The notes beneath the pieces are model-generated. The model ran no database searches, was not told the DNA's origin, and saw only the letters and a program-made list of their open reading frames with translations. Below are positions 52,031 to 63,700 of a DNA stretch of 64,000 bases, one piece after another. A program made the position numbers and the translations under genes. The DNA comes from Ptiloglossa arizonensis (lineage: Eukaryota > Arthropoda > Insecta > Hymenoptera > Colletidae): NCBI RefSeq assembly GCF_051014685.1, contig NW_027479030.1, positions 124,001 through 188,000 on the forward strand, read 5' to 3'. Within the stretch, counting starts at the first letter, position 1. Each line of letters opens with the position of its first letter.

Positions 52031-54879
52031 AGTGGTTGAGAAGACAACAAATTTTTCGCAAATCTGCTGCTCCAAACGCTTAACCGGAATGGCATAGGGA
52101 AAAAGTACACATACCGTTGTAATCGGGCGAGTTTCTACTTTCAGTTGCAATAGGAATTTTTGGGTTAGGTCAATCCGTTCGCGAGATATGGGAGTTTGAA
52201 GCTATGAAATGGTTGACTAGACAACAAATTTTTCGCACTTCTGCTGCTCCAACCGCTCAACCAGAATGGCCTAGGGAAAAAATGCACATACCGTTGTAAT
52301 CGGGCGAGTTTCTACTTTCAGATGCAATAGGAATTTTTGGGTTAGGTCAATCCGTTCGCGAGATATGGGAGTTTGAAGCTAAGAAATGGTTGACGAGACA
52401 ACAAATTTTTCGCACTTCTGCTGCTCCAAACGCTTAACCAGAACAGCCTAGGTAAAAAATGCACTTACCGTTGTAATCGGGCGAGATTCTACTTTCAGAC
52501 GCAATAGGAATTTTTGGCTTAGGTCAATCCGTTCGCGAGATATGGGAGATTGAAGCTAAGAAATGGTTGACAAGACAACAAATTTTTCGCACTTCTGCTG
52601 CTCCAATCGCTTAACCAGAATGGCCTAGGGAAAAAATTCGCATACCGTTGTAATCGGGCGAGTTTCTACTTTCAGATGCAATAGGAATTTTTGGGTTAGG
52701 TCAACCCGTTCGCGAGATATAGGAGTTTGAAGCTAAGAAATGGTTGAGAAGACAACAAATTTTTCGCAATTCTGCTGCTCCAAACGCTTATGCGGAATGG
52801 CATAGGGAAAAAGTACACATACCGTTGTAATCGGGCGAGTTTCTACTTTCAGATGCAATAGGAATTTTTGGGATAGGTCAACCCGTTCGCGAGATATAGG
52901 AGTTTGAAGCTAAGAAATGGTTGAGAAGACAACAAATTTTTCGCAATTCTGCTGCTCCAAACGCTTATGCGGAATGGCATAGGGAAATAGTACACATACC
53001 GTTGTAATCGGGCGAGTTTCTACCTTCAGATGCAATAGGAATTTTTGGGTTAGGTCAATCCGTTCGCGAGATATGGGAGTTTGAAGCTAAGAAATAGTTG
53101 AGAAGACAACAAATTTTTCGCAATTCTGCTGCTCCAAACGCTTATGCGGAATGGCATAGGGAAAAAGTACACATACCGTTGTAATCGGGCGAGTTTCTAC
53201 TTTCAGATGCAATAGGAATTCTTGGGTTATGTCCATCCGTTCGCGAGATATGGGAGTTTGTGCTAAGAAATGGTTGAGAAGAGAATAAATTTTTCGCAAT
53301 TCTGCTGCTCCAAACGCTTAACCAGAATGGCCTGGGGAAAAAATACACATACCGTTGTAATCGGGCGAGTTTCTACTTTCAGATGCAATAGGAATTTTTG
53401 GGTTAGGTCAATCCGTTCGCGAGATATGGGAGTTTGAAGCCAAGAAATGGTTGAGAAGGCAAAAAATTTTTCGCAATTCTGTTGCTCCAAACGCTTAACC
53501 AGAATGGCCTAGGGAAAAAATACCCAAACCGTTGTAATCGGGCGAGTTTCTACTTTCAGATGCAATAGGAATTTTTGGGTTAGGTCAATCCGTTCGCGAG
53601 ATATGGGAGTTTGAAGCCAAGAAATGGTTGAGAAGGCAAAAAATTTTTCGCAATTCTGTTGCTCCAAACGCTTAACCAGAATGGCCTAGGGAAAAAATAC
53701 CCATACCGTTGTAATCGGGCGAGTTTCTACTTTCAGATGCAATAGGAATTTTTGGGTTAGGTCAATCCGTTCGCGAGATATGGGAGTTTGAAGCTAAGAA
53801 ATTGTTGAGAAGAGAATAAATTTTTCGCAAATCTGCTGCTCCAATCGCTTAACCAGAATGGCCTAGGGACAAAATGCACATACCGTTGTAATCGGGCGAG
53901 TTTCTACTTTCAGATACAATAGGAATTTTTGGGTTAGGCCAATCCGTTCGCGAGATATGGGAGTTTGAAGCTAAGAAGTGGTTGAGAAGACAACAAATTT
54001 TTCGCAAATCTGCTGCTCCAAACGCTTAACCGGAATGGCATAGGGAAAAAGTACACATACCGTTGTAATCGGGCGAGTTTCTACTTTCAGTTGCAATAGG
54101 AATTTTTGGGTTAGGTCAATCCGTTCGCGAGATATGGGAGTTTGAAGCTATGAAATGGTTGACTAGACAACAAATTTTTCGCAATTCTGCTGCTCCAACC
54201 GCTCAACCAGAATGGCCTAGGGAAAAAATGCACATACCGTTGTAATCGGGCGAGTTTCTACTTTCAGATGCAATAGGAATTTTTGGGTTAGGTCAATCCG
54301 TTCGCGAGATATGGGAGTTTGAAGATAAGAAATGGTTGACGAGACAACAAATTTTTCGCACTTCTGCTGCTCCAAACGCTTAACCAGAATAGCCTAGGTA
54401 AAAAATGCACTTACCGTTGTAATCGGGCGAGATTCTACTTTCAGACGCAATAGGAATTTTTGGCTTAGGTCAATCCGTTCGCGAGATATGGGAGATTGAA
54501 GCTAAGAAATGGTTGACAAGACAACAAATTTTTCGCACTTCTGCTGCTCCAATCGCTTAACCAGAATGGCCTAGGGAAAAAATTCGCATACCGTTGTAAT
54601 CGGGCGAGTTTCTACTTTCAGATGCAATAGGAATTTTTGGGTTAGGTCAACCCGTTCGCGAGATATGGGAGTTTGAAGCTAAGAAATGGTTGAGAAGACA
54701 ACAAATTTTTCGCAATTCTGATGCTCCAAACGCTTATGCGGAATGGCATAGGGAAAAAGTACACATACCGTTGTAATCGGGCGAGTTTCTACTTTCAGAT
54801 GCAATAGGAATTTTTGGGTTAGGTCAATCCGTTCGCGAGGTATGGGAGTTTGATGCCAAGAAATGATTGAGAAGGCAAA

Positions 54880-57800
54880 AAATTTTTCGCAATTCTGCTG
54901 CTCCAAACGCTTAACCAGAATGGCCTAGGGAAAAAATACAAATACCGATGTAATCGGGCGAGCTTCTACTTTCAGATGCAATAGGAATGTTTGGGTTAGG
55001 TCAATCCGTTCGCGAGATATGGGAGTTTGAAGCCAAGAAATGGTAGACAAGGCAAAAAATTTTTCGCAATTCTGCAGCTCCAAACGCGAAACCAGAATGG
55101 CCTAGGGAAAAAATACGCATACCGTTGTAATCGGGCGAGTTTCTACTTTCAGATGCAATAGGAATTTTTGGGTTAGGTCAATCCGTTCGCGAGATATGGG
55201 AGTTTGAAGCTAAGAGATAGTTGAGAAGACAACAAATTTTTCGCAATTCTGCTGCTCCAAACGCTTATGCGGAATGGCATAGGGAAAAAGTACACATACC
55301 GTTGTAATCGGGCGAGTTTCTACTTTCAGATGCAATAGGAATTTTTGGGTTATGTCCATCCGTTCGCGAGATATGGGAGTTTGTGCTAAGAAATGGTTGA
55401 GAAGAGAATAAATTTTTCGCAATTCTGCTGCTCCAAACGCTTAACCAGAATGGCCTGGGGAAAAAATGCACATACCGTTGTAATCGGGCGAGTTTCTACG
55501 TTCAGATGCAATAGGAATTTTTGGGTTAGGTCAATCCGTTCGCGTGATATGGGAGTTTGAATCGAAGAAATGGTTGACAAGACAACAAATTTTTCGCACT
55601 TCTGCTGCTCCAATCGCTTAACCAGGATGGCCTAGGGAAAAAATACGCATACCGTTGTAATCGGGCGAGTTTCTACTTTCAGATGCAGCAGGAATTTTTG
55701 GGTTTGGTCAATCTGTTCGCGAGATATGGGACTTTGAAGCTAAGAAATGGTTGAGAAGACAACAAATTTTTCGCAATTCTGCTGCTCCAAACGCTTAACC
55801 AGAATGGCATAGGGAAAAAATACACCTACCGTTGTAATCGGGCGAGTTTCTACTTTCAGACGCAACAGGAATTTTTGGGTTGGGTCAATTCGTTCGCGAG
55901 ATATGGGAGGCTGAAGCCAAGAAATGGTTGAGAACGCAAAAAATTTTTCGCAATTCTGCTGCTCCAAACGCTTAACCAGAATGGCCTAGGGAAAAAATAC
56001 ACATACCGTTGTAATCGGGCGAGTTTCTACTTTCAGATGCAATGGGAATTTTTGGGTTTGGTCAATCTGTTCGCGAGATATGGGACTTTGAAGCTAAGAA
56101 ATGGTTGAGAAGACAACAAATTTTTCGCAATTCTGCTGCTCCAAACGCTTAACCAGAATGGCATAGGGAAAAAATACACCTACCGTTGTAATCGGGCGAG
56201 TTTCTACTTTCAGACGCAACAGGAATTTTTGGGTTGGGTCAATCCGTTCGCGAGATATGGGAGGCTAAAGCCAAGAAATGGTTGAGAACGCAAAAAATTT
56301 TTAGCAATTCTGCTGCTCCAAACGCTTAACCAGAATGGCCTAGGGAAAAAATACACATACCGTTGTAATCGGGCGAGTTTCTACTTTCAGATGCAATGGG
56401 AATTTTTGGGTTAGGTCAATCCGTTCGCGAGATATGGGAGTTTGAAGCTAGGAAATGCTTGAGAAGAGAACAAATTTTTCGCACTTCTGCTGCTCCAATC
56501 GCTTAAAGAGAATGGCATAGGGAAAAAATACACCTACCGTTGTAATCGGGCAAGTTTCTACTTTCAGACGCAACAGGAATTTTTGGGTTGGGTCAATCCG
56601 TTCGCGAGATATGGGAGGTTGAAGCCAAGAAATGGTTGAGAACGCAAAAAATTTTTCGCAATTCTGGTGCTCCAAATGCTTAACCAGAATGGCCTAGGGA
56701 AAAAATACACATACCGTTGTAATCGGGCGAGTTTCTACTTTCAGATGCAATGGAAATTTTTGGGTTAGATCAATCCGTTCGCGAGATGTGGGAGTTTGAA
56801 GCTAATAAATGGTTGAGACGAGAACAAATTTATCGCAATTCTGCTGCTCCAATCGCTTAACCAGAATGGCCTAGGGAAAAAATACACATACCGTTGTAAT
56901 CGGGCGAGTTTCTACTTTCAGATGCAATGGGAATTTTTGGGTTAGGTCAATCCGTTCGCGAGATATGGGAGTTTGAAGCTAGGAAATGGTTGAGAAGAGA
57001 ACAAATTTTTCGCACTTCTGCTGCTCCAATCGCTTAAAGAGAATGGCATAGGGAAAAAATACACCTACCGTTGTAATCGGGCAAGTTTCTACTTTCAGAC
57101 GCAACAGGAATTTTTGGGTTGGGTCAATCCGTTCGCGAGATATGGGAGGTTGAAGCCAAGAAATGGTTGAGAACGCAAAAAATTTTTCGCAATTCTGGTG
57201 CTCCAAATGCTTAACCAGAATGGCCTAGGGAAAAAATACACATACCGTTGTAATCGGGCGAGTTTCTACTTTCAGATGCAATGGAAATTTTTGGGTTAGA
57301 TCAATCCGTTCGCGAGATGTGGGAGTTTGAAGCTAATAAATGGTTGAGACGAGAACAAATTTATCGCAATTCTGCTGCTCCAATCGCTTAACCAGAATGG
57401 CCTAGGGAAAAAATACACATACCGTTGTAATCGGGCGAGTTTCTACTTTCAGATGCAATGGGAATTTTTGGGTTAGGTCAATCCGTTCGCGAGATATGGG
57501 AGTTTGAAGCTAGGAAATGGTTGAGAAGAGAACAAATTTTTCGCACTTCTGCTGCTCCAATCGCTTAAAGAGAGCGGCATAGGGAAAAAATACACCTACC
57601 GTTGTAATCGGGCAAGTTTCTACTTTCAGACGCAACAGGAATTTTTGGGTTGGGTCAATCCGTTCGCGAGATATGGGAGGTTGAAGCCAAGAAATGGTTG
57701 AGAACGCAAAAAATTTTTCGCAATTCTGCTGCTCCAAACGCTTAACCAGAATGGCCTAGGGAAAAAATACAAATACCGATGTAATCGGGCGAGCTTCTAC

Positions 57801-60550
57801 TTTCAGATGCAATAGGAATGTTTGGGTTAGGTCAATCCGTTCGCGAGATATGGGAGTTTGAAGCCAAGAAATGGTAGACAAGGCAAAAAATTTTTCGCAA
57901 TTCTGCAGCTCCAAACGCGAAACCAGAATGGCCTAGGGAAAAAAATACGCATACCGTTGTAATCGGGCGAGTTTCTACTTTCAGATGCAATAGGAATTTT
58001 TGGGTTAGGTCAATCCGTTCGCGAGATATGGGAGTTTGAAGCTAAGAGATAGTTGAGAAGACAACAAATTTTTCGCAATTCTGCTGCTCCAAACGCTTAT
58101 GCGGAATGGCATAGGGAAAAAGTACACATACCGTTGTAATCGGGCGAGTTTCTACTTTCAGATGCAATAGGAATTTTTGGGTTATGTCCATCCGTTCGCG
58201 AGATATGGGAGTTTGTGCTAAGAAATGGTTGAGAAGAGAATAAATTTTTCGCAATTCTGCTGCTCCAAACGCTTAACCAGAATGGCCTGGGGAAAAAATG
58301 CACATACCGTTGTAATCGGGCGAGTTTCTACGTTCAGATGCAATAGGAATTTTTGGGTTAGGTCAATCCGTTCGCGTGATATGGGAGTTTGAATCGAAGA
58401 AATGGTTGACAAGACAACAAATTTTTCGCACTTCTGCTGCTCCAATCGCTTAACCAGGATGGCCTAGGGAAAAAATACGCATACCGTTGTAATCGGGCGA
58501 GTTTCTACTTTCAGATGCAGCAGGAATTTTTGGGTTTGGTCAATCTGTTCGCGAGATATGGGACTTTGAAGCTAAGAAATGGTTGAGAAGACAACAAATT
58601 TTTCGCAATTCTGCTGCTCCAAACGCTTAACCAGAATGGCATAGGGAAAAAATACACCTACCGTTGTAATCGGGCGAGTTTCTACTTTCAGACGCAACAG
58701 GAATTTTTGGGTTGGGTCAATTCGTTCGCGAGATATGGGAGGCTGAAGCCAAGAAATGGTTGAGAACGCAAAAAATTTTTCGCAATTCTGCTGCTCCAAA
58801 CGCTTAACCAGAATGGCCTAGGGAAAAAATACACATACCGTTGTAATCGGGCGAGTTTCTACTTTCAGATGCAATGGGAATTTTTGGGTTTGGTCAATCT
58901 GTTCGCGAGATATGGGACTTTGAAGCTAAGAAATGGTTGAGAAGACAACAAATTTTTCGCAATTCTGCTGCTCCAAACGCTTAACCAGAATGGCATAGGG
59001 AAAAAATACACCTACCGTTGTAATCGGGCGAGTTTCTACTTTCAGACGCAACAGGAATTTTTGGGTTGGGTCAATCCGTTCGCGAGATATGGGAGGCTAA
59101 AGCCAAGAAATGGTTGAGAACGCAAAAAATTTTTAGCAATTCTGCTGCTCCAAACGCTTAACCAGAATGGCCTAGGGAAAAAATACACATACCGTTGTAA
59201 TCGGGCGAGTTTCTACTTTCAGATGCAATGGGAATTTTTGGGTTAGGTCAATCCGTTCGCGAGATATGGGAGTTTGAAGCTAGGAAATGGTTGAGAAGAG
59301 AACAAATTTTTCGCACTTCTGCTGCTCCAATCGCTTAAAGAGAATGGCATAGGGAAAAAATACACCTACCGTTGTAATCGGGCAAGTTTCTACTTTCAGA
59401 CGCAACAGGAATTTTTGGGTTGGGTCAATCCGTTCGCGAGATATGGGAGGTTGAAGCCAAGAAATGGTTGAGAACGCAAAAAATTTTTCGCAATTCTGGT
59501 GCTCCAAATGCTTAACCAGAATGGCCTAGGGAAAAAATACACATACCGTTGTAATCGGGCGAGTTTCTACTTTCAGATGCAATGGAAATTTTTGGGTTAG
59601 ATCAATCCGTTCGCGAGATGTGGGAGTTTGAAGCTAATAAATGGTGGAGACGAGAACAAATTTATCGCAATTCTGCTGCTCCAATCGCTTAACCAGAATG
59701 GCCTAGGGAAAAAATACACATACCGTTGTAATCGGGCGAGTTTCTACTTTCAGATGCAATGGGAATTTTTGGGTTAGGTCAATCCGTTCGCGAGATATGG
59801 GAGTTTGAAGCTAGGAAATGGTTGAGAAGACAACAAATTTTTCGCACTTCTGCTGCTCCAATCGCTTAAAGAGAATGGCATAGGGAAAAAATACACCTAC
59901 CGTTGTAATCGGGCAAGTTTCTACTTTCAGACGCAACAGGAATTTTTGGGTTGGGTCAATCCGTTCGCGAGATATGGGAGGTTGAAGCCAAGAAATGGTT
60001 GAGAACGCAAAAAATTTTTCGCAATTCTGGTGCTCCAAATGCTTAACCAGAATGGCCTAGGGAAAAAATACACATACCGTTGTAATCGGGCGAGTTTCTA
60101 CTTTCAGATGCAATGGAAATTTTTGGGTTAGATCAATCCGTTCGCGAGATGTGGGAGTTTGAAGCTAATAAATGGTTGAGACGAGAACAAATTTATCGCA
60201 ATTCTGCTGCTCCAATCGCTTAACCAGAATGGCCTAGGGAAAAAATACACATACCGTTGTAATCGGGCGAGTTTCTACTTTCAGATGCAATGGGAATTTT
60301 TGGGTTAGGTCAATCCGTTCGCGAGATATGGGAGTTTGAAGCTAGGAAATGGTTGAGAAGAGAACAAATTTTTCGCACTTCTGCTGCTCCAATCGCTTAA
60401 AGAGAATGGCATAGGGAAAAAATACACCTACCGTTGTAATCGGGCAAGTTTCTACTTTCAGACGCAACAGGAATTTTTGGGTTGGGTCAATCCGTTCGCG
60501 AGATATGGGAGGTTGAAGCCAAGAAATGGTTGAGAACGCAAAAAATTTTT
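54880..60550 (+). repeat. Sixteen-monomer tandem duplication, unit 2,831-2,832 bp
   Basis: Copy 1 runs about 54,880-57,711 and copy 2 about 57,712-60,550. Shared rarities: ATACCGATGTAATCG at 54,943 and 57,774, GGGCGAGCTTC, TGGTAGACAAGGC, CCAAACGCGAAACC, GCTAAGAGATAG, the GTTTGTGC deletion monomer (55,378 and 58,211), CTACGTTCAG and AATTTTTAGCAATTC. Copy 2 has one extra A near 57,938, so the spacing changes from 2,831 to 2,832 bp there. A few substitutions separate the copies, such as AAATGCTTGAG near 56,454 against AAATGGTTGAG near 59,286. Confidence 0.9.
56370..57740 (+). repeat. Three-monomer (531-bp) repeat inside the 16-monomer unit, first copy
   Basis: Units beginning near 56,390, 56,921 and 57,452 repeat GCTAGGAAATG, CTTAAAGAGAATGGC, CGGGCAAGTTTC and TTCTGGTGCTCC, and the first two also carry GAGATGTGGGAG with GCTAATAAATGG. 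The last unit is partial and carries AGAGAGCGGC near 57,570. Confidence 0.88.
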
Positions 60551-60770
60551 CGCAATTCTGGTGCTCCAAATGCTTAACCAGAATGGCCTAGGGAAAAAAT
60601 ACACATACCGTTGTAATCGGGCGAGTTTCTACTTTCAAATGCAATGGAAATTTTTGGGTTAGATCAATCCGTTCGCGAGATGTGGGAGTTTGAAGCTAAT
60701 AAATGGTTGAGACGAGAACAAATTTATCGCAATTCTGCTGCTCCAAACGCTTAACCAGAATGGCCTAGGG
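59200..60770 (+). repeat. Three-monomer (531-bp) repeat, second copy
   Basis: Corresponds to 56,370-57,740 in the second copy of the 16-monomer unit, with trimer units from about 59,220, 59,751 and 60,282. It continues about 200 bp further than the first copy, to a third GAGATGTGGGAG monomer near 60,680. A private change is GGTGGAGACGAG near 59,643. Confidence 0.88.
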
Positions 60771-63700
60771 AAAAAATGCACATACCCTTGTAATCGGGCG
60801 AGTTTCTACTTTCAGATGCAGCAGGAATTTTTGGGTTTGGTCAATCGTTTCGCGAGATATGGGACTTTGAAGCTAAGAAATGGTTGAGAAGACAACAAAT
60901 TTTTCGCAATTCCGCTGCTCCAAACGCTTAACCAGAATGGCATAGGGAAAAAATACACCTACCGTTGTAATCGGGCGAGTTTCTACTATCAGACGCAACA
61001 GGAATTTTTGGGTTGGGTCAATCCGTTCGCGAGATATGGGAGGCTGAAGCCAAGAAATGGTTGAGAACGCAAAGAATTTTTCGCAATTCTGCTGCTCCAA
61101 ACGCTTAACCAGAATGGCCTAGGGAAAAAATACACATACCGTTGTAATCGGGCGAGTTTCTACTTTCAGATGCAATGGGAATTTTTGGGTTAGGTCAATC
61201 CGTTCGCGAGATATGGGAGTTTGAAGCTAGGAAATGGTTGAGAAGAGAACAAATTTTTCGCACTTCTGCTGCTCCAATCGCTTAACCAGAATGGCATAGG
61301 GAAAACATACACCTACCCTTGTAATCGGGCGAGTTTCTACTTTCGGACGCAACAGGAATTTTTGGGTTGGGTCAATCCGTTCGCGAGATATGGGAGGCTG
61401 AAGCCAAGAAATGGTTGAGAACGCAAAAAATTTTCGCAATTCTGCCGCTCCAAACGCTTAACCAGAATGGCCTAGGGAAAAAATACACATACCGTTGTAA
61501 TCGGGCGAGTTTCTACTTTCAGTTGCAATAGGAATTTTTGGGTTAGGTCAATCCGTTCGCGAGATATGGGAGTTTGATGCTATGAAATGGTTGACAAGAC
61601 AACAAATTTTTCGCAATTCTGCTGCTCCAAACGCTCAACCAGAATGGCCTAGGGAAAAAATGCACATACCGTTGTAATCGGGCGTGTTTCTACTTTCAGA
61701 TGCAATACGAATTTTTGGGTTAGGTCAATCCGTTCGCGAGATATGGGAGTTTGAAGCTATGAAATGGCTGACAAGACAACAAATTTTTCGCAATTCTGCT
61801 GCTCCAAACGCTCAACCAGAATGGCCTAGGGAAAAAATGCACATACCGTTGTAATCGGGCGTGTTTCTACTTTCAGATGCAATAGGAATTTTTGGGTTAG
61901 GTCAATCCGTTCGCGAGATATGGGAGTTTGAAGCTAAGAAATAGTTGAGAAGACAACAAATTTTTCGCATTTCTGCTGCTCCAATCGCTTAACCAGAATG
62001 GCCTAGGGAAAAAATACGCATACCGTTGTAATCGGGCGAGTTTCTACTTTCAGATGCAGCAGGAATTTTTGGGTTTGGTCAATCTGTTCGCGAGATATGG
62101 GAGGCTGAAGCCAAGAAATGGTTGAGAACGCAAAAAATTTTTCGCAATTCTGCTGCTCCAAACGCTTAACCAGAATGGCCTAGGGAAAAAATACACATAC
62201 CGTTGTAATCGGGCGAGTTTCTACTTTCAGGTGCAGCAGGAATTTTTGGGTTTGGTCAATCTGTTCGCGAGATATGGGACTTTGAAGCTAAGAAATGGTT
62301 GAGAACGCAAAAAATTTTTCGCAATTCTGCTGCTCCACACGCTTAACCAGAATGGCCTAGGGAAAAAATACACATACCGTTGTAATCGGGCGAGTTTCTA
62401 CTTTCAGATGCAATGGGAATTTTTGGGTTAGGTCAATCCGTTCGCGAGATATGGGAGTTTGAAGGTAGGAAATGGTTGAGAAGAGAACAAATTTTTCGCA
62501 CTTCTGCTGCTCCAATCGCTTAACCAGAATGGCATAGGGAAAAAATACACCTACCGTTGTAATCGGGCAAGTTTCTACTTTCAGACGCAACAGGAATTTT
62601 TGGGTTGGGTCAATCCGTTCGCGAGATATGGGAGGTTGAAGCCAAGAAATGGTTGAGATCGCAAAAAATTTTTCGCAATTCTGGTGCTCCAAATGCTTAA
62701 CCAGAATGGCCTAGTGAAAAAATACACATACCGTTGTAATCGGGCGAGTTTCTACTTTCAGATGCAATGGAAATTTTTGGGTTAGGTCAATCCGTTCGCG
62801 AGATATGGGAGTTTGAAGCTAATAAATGGTTGAGACGAGAACAAATTTTTCGCAATTCTGCTGCTCCAAACGCTTAACCAGAATGGCCTAGGGAAAAAAT
62901 GCACATACCCTTGTAATCGGGCGAGTTTCTACTTTCAGATGCAACAGGAATTTTTGGGTTAGGTCAATCCCTTCGCGAGATATGGGAGTTTGAAGCTAAG
63001 AAATGGTTGAGAAGAGAACAAATTTTTCGCAATTCTGCTGCTCCAAACGCTTAACCAGAATGGCCTAGGGAAAAAATACACATACCGTTGTAATCGGGCG
63101 AATTTCTACTTTCAGACGCAACAGGAATTTTTGGGTTGGGTCAATCCGTTCGCGAGATATGGGAGGTTGAAGCCAAGAAATGGTTGAGAACGCAAAAAAT
63201 TTTTGGCAATTCTGCTGCTCCAAACGCTTAACCAGAATGTCCTAGGGAAAAAATACACATACCGTTGTAATCGGGCGAGCTTCCACTTTCAGACGCAACA
63301 GGAATTTTTGGGTTGGGTCAATCCATTCGCGAGATATGGGAGGCTGAAGCCAAGAAATGGTTGAGAACGCAAAAAATTTTTCGCAATTCTGCTGCTCCAA
63401 ACGCTTAACCAGAATGGCCTAGGGAAAAAATACACATACCGTTGTAATCGGGCGAGTTTCTACTTTCAGATGCAATGGGAATTTTTGGGTTAGGTCAATC
63501 CGTTCGCGAGATATGGGAGTTTGAAGCTAGGAAATGGTTGAGAAGAGAACAAATTTTTCGCACTTCTGCTGCTCCAATCGCTTAACCAGAATGGCATAGG
63601 GAAAAAATACACCTACCCTTGTAATCGGGCGTGTTTCTACTTTCAGATGCAATACGAATTTTTGGGTTAGGTCAATCCGTTCGCGAGATATGGGAGTTTG

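Larger units (their letters stand above)
47645..54825 (+). repeat. Blocks of 2.4 kb repeated at 4,778 bp (27 monomers)
   Basis: Bases 47,645-50,040 match 52,423-54,818. Markers include GGCGAGATTC at 47,703 and 52,481, AATTCTTGGGTTATG near 48,440 and 53,218, the GTTTGTGC deletion monomer near 48,478 and 53,256, AATACCCAAACC near 48,742 and 53,520, and GTTAGGCCAATCC near 49,155 and 53,933. The spacing is 27 monomers less the one deleted base. Differences are rare, for example CGCAATTATGCTG near 48,342. Confidence 0.85.
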
